Source of the DNA: Eunapius fragilis
Taxonomy: Eukaryota; Porifera; Demospongiae; Spongillida; Spongillidae
Direction: 5' to 3'
NCBI GenBank assembly: GCA_963681505.1
Contig: OY811989.1
Location: forward strand, 5,163,335 to 5,227,334
DNA: 64,000 bases
In this document: piece after piece, positions 1 through 10,983 of the stretch
Numbering within the stretch: position 1 is the stretch's first letter
Layout: each line of letters starts with the position of its first letter
Translations under genes and position numbers: made by a program
The notes under the pieces: generated by a model
Seen by the model: the letters and a program-made list of their open reading frames with translations, nothing else
Told to the model about the DNA's origin: nothing
Database searches by the model: none

Positions 1-205
1 AACAATCCGTCGCAGCGCGCCGAAATGCGCCGAATTGTTACAGATTGATCCCGTGAAAGTGCAGCAATCAGGTTGATCCCGTGAATGTGCAAGAATCGGT
101 CGCACCACGCCGAATGGCGCCGAACTGTTACAGATTGGTCCAGCCGAAGGGCACCAATCCGTCCGTGCGCGCCGAATTACGCCGAATTGTTGCAGATTGA
201 CCCCG
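1..205 (-). repeat. Family A ~61-bp satellite, reverse orientation
   Basis: Tandem monomers of about 61 bp that read, on the - strand, GGATCAATCTGTAACAATTC followed by GGCGCAATTCGGCGCGCTGCG and a GATTGCTGCACTTTC-like linker (pieces given separately). The same monomer forms the spacers inside the hexamer array after 38 kb. The block runs off the left edge of the window, so its full size is unknown. No gene is visible. Confidence 0.85.
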
Positions 206-449
206 CCATCAATATATAACTATTCGGCGCGCTGCAAAGGATTGCTGCACAATCGCCGGATCAATCTGCAACAATTCGGCGCAATTCGGCGCGCTGCGAC
301 CGATTGCTGCACTTTCACGGGTTCAATCTGTAACAATTCAGCGCAATTCGGCGCACTGCGACGGATTGGTTCACTTTAGCGGGATCAATCTACAACAATT
401 CGGCACAATTCGGCACGCTGCGACGGATTGCAGCACCAATCTGTAACTA
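206..449 (+). repeat. Family A ~61-bp satellite, forward orientation
   Basis: About four monomers of the same family as positions 1-205 but on the opposite strand. The switch lies in an AT-rich patch (ATCAATATATAACTATTC, about 205-222). The last monomer is cut short at about 448, where the palindromic family B satellite begins. The small open frame here (197-379) is satellite read-through, not a gene. Confidence 0.85.
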
Positions 450-3400
450 TGCATGACTCCTGCAGGAGTCATTCATAGTGACATACTTGACTCCTGCATG
501 AGTCATGCATGGAGATAATTGTCTCTTGCAGGAGTCATACATATTGACATATTTGACTACTGCAGGAGTCATACATTGAAATACTTGACTCCTGCAGGAG
601 TCATGCAAACATATAGTTGACTCCTGCCGGAGTCATACATACTGACATACTTGACTCCTGCAGGAGTCATAAATATTGAAATACTTGACTCCTGCAGGAG
701 TCATACATTGAAATACTTGACTCCTGCAGGAGTCATAATTGAAATACTTGACTCCTGAAGGAGTCATACATTGAAATAATTCTTAAGTGACATACTTGAC
801 TCCTGCAGGAGTCATACATACTGACATACTTGACTCCTGCAGGAGTCATTAATGGAGATACTTGACTCCTGCAGGAGTCATACATTGAGATACTTGACTC
901 CTACGGGAGTCTTGCATACTGACATACTTGACTCCTGCAGGAGTCATGCAAATATATATTTGACTCCTGCAGGAGTCATACAAACTGACATACTTGACTC
1001 CTGCCGGCAGGATTTATGCATGGAGATACATGACTCCTGGAGGAGTCATACATATTGACATACTTTACTCCTACAGGAGTCATTCATTGAAATATTTCAC
1101 TCCTGCAGGAGTCATGCATACTGACAAACTTGACTCTTATAGGAGTCATACATTGAAATACTTGACTCCTGCAGGAGTCATTCATTGTGAAATATTTGAC
1201 TCCTGCAGCTGTCATCCAATCTGACATACTTGACTCCTGCAGGAGTCATGCAAATATATAGTTGACTCCTGCAGGAGTCATACATATTGACATACTTGAC
1301 TCCTGCAGGACTCATACATTCTGACATACATAACTCCTGCAGGAGTCATACATGGAGATTACTCACTCCTGCAGGAGTCATACAAATTGACTTATGACTC
1401 CTGCAGGAGTCATTGATACTGACATATTTGACTCCTGCAGGAGTCAAGCATGGAGATACTTGACCTTGCAGGAGTCATACATTGAAATACTTGAGTCCTG
1501 CGGGAGTCATACATTGAGATACTTGACTCCTGCAGGAGTCAATGATACTGACATACTTGACTCCTGCAGGTGTCATGTATGGAGATCCTTGACTCCTGCA
1601 AGAGTCATACATATTGATATTCTTGACTCCTGCAGGAGTCATTCATTGAAATACTTCACTCCTGCACGAGTCAAATATTGAAATACGTGACTCCTGCAGG
1701 AGTCATTCATAGTGACATATTTGACTCCTGCAGGAGTCATACATGGAGATTGCTCACTCCTGCCGGAGTCATACATATTGACATATGACTCCTGTAGTAG
1801 TCATTGATACTGACATACTTTACTCCTTCAGGTGTCATACATGGAGATACTTGACTCCTGCAGGAGTCATACATATAGAAATACTTGACTCCTGCAGGAG
1901 TCATACATTGAAATACTTGACTCCTGCAGGAGTCAGACATATTGATATACTTGACTCCTGCAGGAGTCATAATTGAAATAATTGACTTTTGCAGGTGTCA
2001 TACATTGAAATACTTGAGTGACATACTTGACTCCTGCAGGAGTCATACATACTGACATACTTGACTCCTGCAGGAGTCATGGTTGGAGATACTTGACTCC
2101 TGCAGGAGTCATACATTGAGATACTTGACTCCTGCAGGAGTCTTGCATACTGACAAACTTGACTCCTGCGGGAGTCATGCAAATATATGTACGACTCCTG
2201 CAGGAGTCATACATACTAACATACTGACATACTTGACTCCTGCAGGAGTCATGCTTGGAGATACTTGACTCCTGCAGGAGTCATACATTGAGATACTTGA
2301 CTCCTGCAGGAGTCATTCATTGTAACATATTTGACTCCTGCAGCAGGCATACAAACTGGCATACATGACTCCTGCAGGAGTCATGCAAATGTATAGTTGA
2401 CTCCTGCAGGAGTCATACATACTGACATACTTGACTCCTGCAGGAGTCATAAATATTGAAATACTTGTCTCCTGCAGGAGTCATACATTGAAGTACTTGA
2501 CTCCTGCAGGAGTCAGACATATTGACATACTTGACTCCTGCAGGAGACATAATTGAAATACTTGACTCCTGCAGGAGTCATACATTGAAATTCTTGAGTG
2601 ACATACTTGACTCTTGCAGGAGTCATACATAATGACATACTTGACTCCTGCAGGAGTCATGCATGGAGATACTTGACTCCTGCAGGAGTCGTACATTGAG
2701 ATACTTGACTCCTGCAGGAGTCTTGCATACTGACATACTTGACTCCTGCTGGAGTCATGCAAATATATAGTTGACTCATGCAGGAGTCATGTATACTGGC
2801 ATACTTGAAATACTTCACTCCTGCACGAGTCATATATTGAAATACGTGACTCCTGCAGGAGTCATTCATAGTAACATATTTGACTCCTGCAGGAGTCAAG
2901 CATGGAGATACTTGACTCTTGCAGGAGTCATACATTCTGACATATTTGACTCCTGCAGGAGTCATACATTGAAATACTTGAGTCCTGTGGGAGTCATACA
3001 TTGAGATACTTGACTCCTGCAGGAGTCAATGATACTGACATACTTGACTCCTGCAGGTGTCATGTATGGAGATCCTTGACTCCTGCAAGAGTCATACATA
3101 TTGATATTCTTGACTCCTGCAGGAGTCATAATTGAAATAATTTACTCCTGCAGGAGTCGTACATTGAAATACTTGAGTGACATACTTGACTCCTGCAGGA
3201 GTCATACATACTGACATACTTGACTCCTGCAGGAGTCATGCTTGGAGATACTTGACTCCTGCAGGAGTCATACACTGAGATACTTGACTCCTGCAGGAGT
3301 CATTCATTGTAACATATTTGACTCCTGCAGCAGGCATACAAACTGGCATACTTGACTCCTGCAGGAGTCATGCAAATGTATAGTTGACTCCTGCAGGAGT

Positions 3401-3784
3401 CATACATACTGACATACTTGACTCCTGCAGGAGTCATAAGTATTGAAATACTTGTCTCCTGCAGGAGTCATACATTGAAGTACTTGACTCCTGCAGGAGT
3501 CAGACATATTGACATACTTGACTCCTGCAGGAGACATAATTGAAATACTTGACTCCTGCAGGAGTCATACATTGAAAAAGTTGACTCATGCAGGAGTGAT
3601 ATATACTGGCATACTTGAAATACTTCACTCCTGCACGAGTCATATATTGAAATACGTGACTCCTGCAGGAGTCATTCATAGTGACATATTTGACTCCTGC
3701 AGGAGTCATACATGGAGATTGCTCACTCCTGCCGGAGTTATACATATTGACATATGAATCCTGTAGTAGTCATTGATACTGACA
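450..3784 (+). repeat. Family B palindromic satellite, block 1
   Basis: Roughly 100 tandem monomers of 32-34 bp. Each has the 18-bp perfect palindrome TGACTCCTGCAGGAGTCA (or a mutated form, with an internal PstI site CTGCAG) plus a 13-16-bp linker. Common linkers are ACATACTGACATACT, ACATTGAAATACT, GCAAATATATAGT and GCATGGAGATACT. Two monomers span about 22 codons. Because the core is a palindrome, both strands read TPAGV and DSCRS in different frames, which explains the many 60-140-codon open frames. The array is broken at 3784/3785 by a mobile element. Confidence 0.95.
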
Positions 3785-4070
3785 CAAGCAAATAAAAACA
3801 TTCTCTACGAGAAAGTTGGTGGGATATAGGATTGGATTATGACATTGGTGGTGTAAAAAGCAAGGAAACAAGGTCTTATCAGAAGGGAAAATGTCATAGT
3901 CCTATATTTACCACATTTCTAGGACATGTGTTGTTTGTGTGCTAAATATAGGACTATGACATTTACCCTTCTGATAAGACCTTGGTTCCTTGCTTTTTAC
4001 ACCACCAATGTCATAATCAAATCCTATATCCCACCAACTTTCTCGTAGAGAATGGTTTTATTTACTTGCT
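3785..4070. repeat. Terminal fold-back (long inverted repeat) of copy 1
   Basis: Two arms of about 125-130 bp with a few mismatches. The left arm begins CAAGCAAATAAAAACATTCTC and the right arm ends with the complement (TTTATTTACTTGCT). The loop of about 35 nt lies around 3930-3955, between CCTATATTTA and TAAATATAGG. Shared internal blocks with the fold-back at 10984-11266 include GTTGGTGG, GGTGGTGTAAAAAGCAAGG and CATTCTCTA. The outer end coincides with the element boundary in both copies, so it is an integral end rather than a separately inserted MITE. Confidence 0.85.
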
Positions 4071-4111
4071 TTCTTTATTTTTTTTCATACCCATTTAATT
4101 ATACAAGACAT
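4071..4111. other. AT-rich spacer inside copy 1
   Basis: Short AT-rich stretch between the fold-back and the nested MITE. It ends with ACAAGACAT (4103-4111), the left copy of the MITE target duplication. Nothing else is recognised. Confidence 0.6.
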
Positions 4112-4244
4112 TAGTCTCGTACCCAGACCGTCTATGACGTAAGCGATTATCGCTGTAAACAGTATAATCACTACGTCCATACGTATGGACGTAGTGTTTA
4201 CAGCGATAATCGCTTACGTCATAGACGGTCTGGGTACGAGACTA
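4112..4244. mobile_element. 133-bp palindromic MITE with 9-bp target duplication
   Basis: Arms of 50 bp (4112-4161 and 4195-4244) are perfect inverted repeats beginning TAGTCTCGTACCCAGACCG. The centre holds a nested 28-bp perfect palindrome (4169-4196, built on CCATACGTATGG) and an unpaired GTATAAT on the left. It is flanked by the direct repeat ACAAGACAT (4103-4111 and 4245-4253). A 9-bp duplication is typical of Mutator-like (9-11 bp) or Merlin-like (8-9 bp) transposases acting in trans; no transposase is in the window. Confidence 0.9.
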
Positions 4245-4253
4245 ACAAGACAT

Positions 4254-4613
4254 AGGAGGCTGATAGTCGATTGTTTATCAATGTATTATATTATATAAAA
4301 GCGAGTCCTCCAGCCGATTCTGAAGCTATTGGTGAAATTTTCATCGCTTAGAAATGTTTCTGTCCTGAGTTATGCGTGGGCAAGAAGGAGAAGACGACCC
4401 GCCCCTTGTTCCGAGACTGGGTACGAGGACGGGCAGTACACTCTTGTTCTCAACAACCACGCGGTTCAGCGACATGAAACAAACACGAAACTACTCATTT
4501 TTGACTTCTAGATTGATTGCTAAAAGAAGCTACACGACCCGATCGTCGGGAGTGTTGTTACAGACGGGTCGCGTTTTTTTAATGACATTCATAGTCGGGG
4601 TCAAATCCTGTAT
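4254..4613. other. Body of copy 1, related to 9251-9590; eroded open frame
   Basis: About 360 bp that are diverged but alignable with the reverse complement of 9251-9590. On the + strand, frames starting at 4329 (60 codons) and 4372 carry peptide matches to the - strand frame of copy 2: NVSVLSY with NVPVVSY, TGYEDGQ with TGYGRWG, and VFLMTF in both. In copy 1 the matches lie in two frames, so any ancestral frame has shifted. I recognise no protein family. Whether this was coding or is just conserved element sequence is open. Confidence 0.5.
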
Positions 4614-4635
4614 GGAAGTTTCTAACGAAACTTCC
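4614..4635. other. Terminal hairpin of copy 1 (9-bp stem, 4-nt loop)
   Basis: GGAAGTTTC (4614-4622), loop TAAC, then GAAACTTCC (4627-4635): a perfect stem lying two bases from the element end. It matches in position and size the hairpin of copy 2, with three compensated stem differences. Confidence 0.9.
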
Positions 4636-4637
4636 GA

Positions 4638-7600
4638 TACTTGACTCCTTCAGGTGTCATACATGGAGATACTTGACTCCTGCAGGAGTCATACATATTG
4701 AAATACTTGACTCCTGCAGGAGTAATACATTGAAATACTTGACTCCTGCAGGAGTCAGACATATTGATATACTTGACTCCTGCAGGAGTCATAATTGAAA
4801 TAATTGACTCCTGCAGGAGTCACACATTGAAATACTTGAGTGACATACTTGACTCCTGCAGGAGTCATACATACTGACATACTTGATTCCTGCAGAAGTC
4901 ATGCTTGGAGATACTTGACTCCTGCAGGAGTCATACATTGAGATACTTGACTCCTGCAGGAGTCTTGCATACTGACATACTTGACTCCTGCTGGAGTCAT
5001 GCAAATATATGTATGACTCCTGCAGAAGTCATACATACTGACATACTTGACTTCTGCAGGAGTCATACATATTGAAATACTTGACTCCTGCAGGAGTCAT
5101 ACATTGAGATACTTGACTCCTGCAGGAGTCTTGCATACTGACATACTTGACTCCTGCAGGAGTCATGCAAATATACAGTTGACTCATGCAGGAGTCATAC
5201 ATACTGGCATACTTGAAATACTTCACTCCTGCACGAGTCATGTATTGAAATACGTGACTCCTGCAGGAGTCATTCATAGTGACATATTTGACTCCTGCAG
5301 GAGTCATGCATGTAGATACTTGACTCCTGCAGGAGTTATACATTGAGATACTTGACTCCTGCAGGAGTCTTGCATACTGACATACTTGACTCCTGCAGGA
5401 GTCATACATACTGGCATACTTGAAATACTTCACTCCTGCACGAGTCATATATTGAAATACGTGACTCCTTCAGGAGTCATTCATAGTGACATATTTGACT
5501 CCTGCAGGAGTCATACATGGAGATTGCTCACTCCTGCCGGAGTCATACATATTGACATATGACTCCTGTAGTAGTCATTGATACTGACATACTTGACTCC
5601 TTCATACATGGAGATACTTGACTCCTGCAGGAGTCATACATATTGAAATACTTGACTCCTGCAGGAGTTATACATTGAAATACTTGACTCCTGCAGGAGT
5701 CAGACATATTGATATACTTGACTCCTGCAGGAGTCATAATTGAAATAATTGACTCCTGCAGGAGTCATACTTTGAAATACTTGAGTGACATACTTGACTC
5801 CTGCAGGAGTCATACATACTGACATACTTGACTCCTGCAGGAGTCATGGTTGGATATACTTGACTCCTGCAGGAGTCATACATTGAGATACCTGACTCCT
5901 GCAGGAGTCTTGCATACTGACATACTTGACTCCTGCAGGAGTCATGCAAATATATGTATGACTCCTGCAGGAGTCATACATACTGACATACTTGACTTCT
6001 GCAGGAGTCATACAAATTGAAATACTTGACTCCTGCCGGAGTCATACATTGAAATACTTGACTCCTGCAGGAGTCAGACACATTGACATACTTGACTTTT
6101 GCAGGAGTCATAATTTAAGTACTTGACTCCCACAGGAGTCATACATTGAAATTCTTGAGTGACATACTTGACTCCTACAGGAGTCTTACATACTGACATA
6201 CTTGACTCCTGCAGGAGTCATGCATGGAGAAACTTGACTCCTGCACGAGTCATACATTGAGATACTTGACTCCAGCAGGAGTCTTGCATACTGACATACT
6301 TGACTCCTGCAGGAGTCATGCAAATATATAGTTGACTCATGCAGGAGCCATACATACTGGCATACTTGACTCCTGCAGGAGTCATGCACGGAGATAAATG
6401 ACTCCTGGAGGAGTCATACATATTGACATACTTTACTCCTGCATGAGTCATTCATTGAAATATTTGACTCCTGCAGGAGTCATGCATACTGACAAATTTG
6501 ACTCTTGAAGGAGTCATACATTGAAACACTTGACTCCTGCAGGAGTCATTCATTGTAACATATTTGACTCCTACAGCAGTCATACAAACTGATATACTTG
6601 TCTCCTGCAGGAGTCATGCAAATTTATAGTTGACTCCTGCAGGAGTCTTACACACTGACATACTTGACTCCTGCAGGAGTCATAAATATTGAAATACTTG
6701 ACTCCTGCAGGAGTCATACATTGAAGTACTTGACTCCTGCAGGAGTCAGACATATTGACATACTTGACTCCTGCAGGAGTCATAATTGAAATACTTGACT
6801 CCTGCAGGAGTCATACATTGAAATTCTTGAGTGACATATTTGACTCTTGCAGGAGTCATACATAATGACATACTTGACTCCTGCAGGAGTCATGCATGGA
6901 GATACTTGACTCCTGCAGGGGGCGTACATTGAGATACTTGAGTCCTGCAGGAGTCTTGCATACTGACATACTTGACTCCTGCATGAGTCATGCAAATATA
7001 TAGTTGACTCATGCAGGAGTCATATATACTGGCATACTTGAAATACTTCACTCCTGCACGAGTCATATATTGAAATACGTGACTCCTGCAGGAGTCATTC
7101 ATAGTGACATATTTGACTCCAGCAGGAGTCATACATGGAGATTGCTCACTCCTGCCGGAGTCATACATATTGACATATGACTCCTGTAGTAGTCATTGAT
7201 ACTGACATACTTGACTCCTTCAGGTGTCATACATGGAGATACTTGACTCCTGCAGGAGTCATACATATAGAAATACTTGACTCCTGCAGGAGTTATACAT
7301 TGAAATACTTGACTCCTGCAGGAGTCAGACATATTGATATACTTGACTCCTGCAGGAGTCATAATTGAAATAATTGACTCCTGCAGGAGTCATACTTTGA
7401 AATACTTGAGTGACATACTTGACTCCTGCAGGAGTCATACATACTGACATACTTGACTCCTGCAGGAGTCATGGTTGGAGATACTTGACTCCTGCAGGAG
7501 TCATACATTGAGATACTTGACTCCTGCAGGAGTCTTGCATACTGACATACTTGACTCCTGCAGGAGTCATGCAAATATATGTATGACTCCTGCAGGAGTC

Positions 7601-9226
7601 ATACATACTGACATACTTGACTCCTGCAGTAGTCATACATACTGACATACATGACTCCTGCAGGAGTCATGCATGGAGATAAATGACTCCTGGAGGAGTC
7701 AAACATATTGACATACTTTACTCCTGCATGAGTCGTTCATTGAAATATTTGACTCCTGCAGGAGTCATGCATACTGACAAATTTGACTCTTGAAGGAGTC
7801 ATACATTGAAACACTTGACTCCTGCAGGAGTCATTCATTGTAACATATTTGACTCCTGCAGCAGTCATACAAACTGATATACTTGACTCCTGTAGGAGTC
7901 ATGCAAGTATATAGTTGACTTCTGCAGGAGTCATACATACTGACATACTTGACTCCTGCAGGAGTCATAAATATTGAAATACTTGACTCCTGCAGGAGTC
8001 ATACATTGAAGTACTTGACTCCTGCAGGAGTCAGACATATTGACATACTTGACTCCTGCAGGAGTCATAATTGAAATACTTGACTCCTGCAGGAGTCATA
8101 CATTGAAATTCTTGAGTGACATATATGACTCTTGCAGGAGTCATACATACTGACATACTTGATTCCTGCAGAAGTCATGCTTGGAGATACTTGACTCCTG
8201 CAGGAGTCATACATTGAGATACTTGACTCCTGCAGGAGTCTTGCATACTGACATACTTGACTCCTGCTGGAGTCATGCAAATATATGTATGACTCCTGCA
8301 GAAGTCATACATACTGACATACTTGACTTCTGCAGGAGTCATACATATTGAAATACTTGACTCCTGCAGGAGTCATACATTGAGATACTTGACTCCTGCA
8401 GGAGTCTTGCATACTGACATACTTGACTCCTGCAGGAGTCATGCAAATATACAGTTGACTCATGCAGGAGTCATACATACTGGCATACTTGAAATACTTC
8501 ACTCCTGCACGAGTCATGTATTGAAATACGTGACTCCTGCAGGAGTCATTCATAGTGACATATTTGACTCCTGCAGGAGTCATGCATGTAGATACTTGAC
8601 TCCTGCAGGAGTTATACATTGAGATACTTGACTCCTGCAGGAGTCTTGCATACTGACATACTTGACTCCTGCAGGAGTCATACATACTGGCATACTTGAA
8701 ATACTTCACTCCTGCACGAGTCATATATTGAAATACGTGACTCCTTCAGGAGTCATTCATAGTGACATATTTGACTCCTGCAGGAGTCATACATGGAGAT
8801 TGCTCACTCCTGCCGGAGTCATACATATTGACATATGACTCCTGTAGTAGTCATTGATACTGACATACTTGACTCCTTCATACATGGAGATACTTGACTC
8901 CTGCAGGAGTCAAACATATTGAAATACTTGACTCCTGCAGGAGTTATACATTGAAATACTTGACTCCTGCAGGAGTCAGACATATTGATATACTTGACTC
9001 CTGCAGGAGTCATAATTGAAATAATTGACTCCTGCAGGAGTCATACTTTGAAATACTTGAGTGACATACTTGACTCCTGCAGGAGTCATACATACTGACA
9101 TACTTGACTCCTGCAGGAGTCATGGTTGGATATACTTGACTCCTGCAGGAGTCATACATTGAGATACCTGACTCCTGCAGGAGTCTTGCATACTGACATA
9201 CTTGACTCCTGCAGGAGTCATGCAAA
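4638..9226 (+). repeat. Family B palindromic satellite, block 2
   Basis: About 140 monomers continuing the array after copy 1. The block contains all of the first unit of a 3276-bp tandem duplication (about 4861-8136) and the start of the second. It ends at the A^T insertion point of copy 2 (GTCATGCAAA^T). It contains no gene; the frames of up to 139 codons (for example 5029-5448 and 8305-8724, identical translations) are satellite. Confidence 0.95.
4861..8136 (+). repeat. First unit of 3276-bp satellite duplication (carries empty insertion sites)
   Basis: Distinctive variants recur at +3276 up to 9226 (4789-5448 region with 8065-8724; 5734 with 9010), at +5316 from 11267 to 12113 (6186 with 11502; 6580 with 11896) and at +7788 from 14861 to about 15924 (7177 with 14965; 7359 with 15147). 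The unit keeps the uninterrupted sequence at 5950/5951, the empty site of the 2040-bp element, and at 6797-7073, the satellite around the gypsy insertion. The exact junctions are uncertain by some tens of bases. Confidence 0.8.
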
Positions 9227-9228
9227 TC

Positions 9229-9250
9229 GGAACCTACGCGAGTAGGTTCC
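9229..9250. other. Terminal hairpin of copy 2 (9-bp stem, 4-nt loop)
   Basis: GGAACCTAC (9229-9237), loop GCGA, then GTAGGTTCC (9242-9250). It lies two bases from the element start. Compared with copy 1 read in the same orientation (GGAAGTTTC/GAAACTTCC), stem pairs 5, 6 and 8 differ and each change is matched on the other arm. Confidence 0.92.
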
Positions 9251-9590
9251 ATATAGGAATCCAACAGTATCATGAATGTCATTAAAAAAACGTCACTCAC
9301 GTCTAGCGGGACATTTAAGAATCGGGTCACTTTGCTCTTAGTGGCATTCGAGCGATATAAAAAAGGACAACAGTTCTGCGTTGTATTTGTGTCACAAGAC
9401 GGTGTACTTTTAGAGAACAAAAATACTCGTCCCCATCGTCCGTACCCAGTCCCACCTAAAATTTCTCCTCCGTCGGCTTCTTCTTCTTCTTCTTCCTTCC
9501 GGAGAGTATAACTCACGACAGGAACGTTTGTAAAGCACGCCAAGTGTACCAATCGCTTCAGGATGCGTCCGCAGGTTATCTTCGGGGGTC
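9251..9590. other. Conserved body segment of the element, with a - strand open frame
   Basis: The reverse complement aligns with 4254-4613. On the - strand, an open frame starting at 9552 runs about 108 codons through this segment and the hairpin before entering satellite; its satellite tail (9010-9226) is meaningless. The first part has a glutamate run (from a TTC repeat at 9479-9496) and ends near VFLMTF. I recognise no domain. Conservation of short peptides between the copies hints at former coding, but both copies are non-autonomous and this is unproven. Confidence 0.45.
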
Positions 9591-10657
9591 TGTTAGACGC
9601 CTAACTGTTCGGGCAATTAACTAAAGCGAATAGTACCTCATTTGGTATTCGGTTAAAAATACCCAATTACATCAGCTAGCTATTTTTAAATGCAATAATA
9701 GCCACGTGTCGTGGGCGTGATTCAAATTCTTAATATTCCCGCACGCTGTGGAAGAGGTATACGCACTGAATCCAAGAGCCTTTTCGGGTCCCTACGGCTC
9801 CATGTATAAATGTCCAACCATAATGCCAAATGGTTGAGAAACGGAATGGAGCAGCGATAACGTTATAGGAAGGCTCCTGACGAATATTCAAGGTATCATT
9901 TTCTGCATGACGCCTGTGCGTTACTCTCAACTCTTATCATTCGTTACGCAGCTTGAAATGAAAGCCAAAACTACCATACACGTAAGTACCCGACACTATC
10001 GCATATAATTGTTTTGACCGAATTGATTTCTATACTATAGCTTCTTATATAGCATAACTTTCGAATTCTGTCGGTGGAACTACATACGCGATCAGATACT
10101 ACGGTATACAGTCTACAGCAGATAATGTGAAGCAAGAGGCTCCAATTAGAATGTGTCTCCCCCACACCACCGCCCTTACAGAAAAAAAACCCGGCAACAA
10201 CTAGCCACTCGTACACCTACAGATATGCCAAACGAGTGCAATACAAGACACGACAAGGTGTCAAGCGCGCTACTGAAAGGACCATCAAAGCGACCACCCC
10301 GAAGGTGCGTTACACCATGAATGTTGGATCTGGACATAAATTATAGCATGTATAGTGTATCGCTAAAATATTTTATGCAACAGTTACAGCGGAAGATATT
10401 GCATCTCTCTCCGTGCTGTTGTTTGAAATATGTGCACGCTGTTCGCTGACAACAATTTCGTAATAATGTTAATGTGTATTGTGGTGCATAATTTATATCT
10501 AATAGTATCAAAGTTGCTGATGACAACGTATTGTGGTTTATCTGATAATAGCGTGAGATCAGTGGGTACATGTAATCTTTGTCTGATGTATTATATGGCT
10601 TCACTTGCCAGTGGAGGATTTGTTTTAACTAATGGTTGTTTAAATCACCTGTTTCAG
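9591..10657. other. Unassigned single-copy-looking sequence inside copy 2
   Basis: Mixed-composition sequence without tandem structure and without any coding region I can support. Short open frames occur on both strands (for example 9730-9930 and 9971-10216 on -, 10430-10699 on +), but none shows a recognisable motif. If the exon at 10658 is real, at least the 3' part of this stretch would be intron: it ends in a pyrimidine-leaning CACCTGTTTCAG acceptor. Confidence 0.5.
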
Positions 10658-10809
10658 GTCCAGGTCCAGGAGTGGTTCCATTTCCAGCTGCAGGATTAGC
10701 TCCACCTGCTCTACCTGCTATATATCCTGGATATACAGAAGTATATCCTGGTCCAGAATATACAGCAGTATATCCTATACAAGATGACATGCTCCTGGGT
10801 TATAAATGA
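10658..10809 (+). CDS. Partial: putative captured 3'-terminal exon, Pro/Tyr-rich C-terminus
   Basis: Follows a good splice-acceptor sequence (CACCTGTTTCAG, 10646-10657). The exon begins with two bases of a split codon, then reads 49 codons to TGA at 10807-10809. The peptide starts PGPGVVPFPAAGLAPPALPA, has the repeated motif YPGYTEVYPGPEYTAVYP, and ends IQDDMLLGYK. Low-complexity proline/tyrosine tails like this are common at the C-terminus of RNA-binding proteins, but I cannot name the family. An AATAAA follows 89 bp after the stop. No upstream exon or promoter is recognised, so within the element this looks like a captured 3' gene fragment. It lies on the strand that reads from the TC end. 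The open frame 10430-10699 overlaps it in another frame and is probably a shadow. Confidence 0.5.
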
Positions 10810-10897
10810 AATACTTGTACTTATTGTTTAAATAGTAATACTGTGTGTTTTAATGGTACACCCACACCTCAAAAATTGCATGGCCACGAGATTCTAA

Positions 10898-10903
10898 AAT
10901 AAA
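10898..10903 (+). promoter_or_regulatory. Poly(A) signal AATAAA
   Basis: Canonical hexamer in ATTCTAAAATAAAACTGTC, in the right position for the 3' UTR of the exon ending at 10809. It supports a mature gene 3' end rather than random open sequence. Confidence 0.55.
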
Positions 10904-10983
10904 ACTGTCATTTGACATTCTTGCTACATGGTTACTTTTCAAGAACTAAATACAATACTAAATCTACCAAAAAATGTAGGAAA

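Larger units (their letters stand above)
3785..4637 (-). mobile_element. Helitron-like non-autonomous element, copy 1 (853 bp)
   Basis: The satellite target GATACTGACA^TACTTGACTCC is split exactly between A and T, with no target duplication (a single duplicated A cannot be excluded). Read on the - strand the element starts TCGGAAGTTTC with a terminal hairpin (4614-4635) and ends in a ~285-bp fold-back closing with CTTG. It shares both ends, the orientation of parts and the insertion preference with the copy at 9227-11266. A 133-bp MITE is nested in it at 4112-4244. TC start, A^T target and lack of duplication are known Helitron traits; the terminal CTTG instead of CTRR, the 5' hairpin and the long fold-back are not typical, so the class is provisional. 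No transposase or Rep-helicase coding is present. Confidence 0.8.

Noticed and set aside
9730-10340. Short open frames (9730-9930 -, 9971-10216 -, and a basic + strand frame around 10218-10345)
   Set aside because: No recognisable motif, no conserved counterpart in copy 1 and no clear splice or start context; kept as unassigned sequence.
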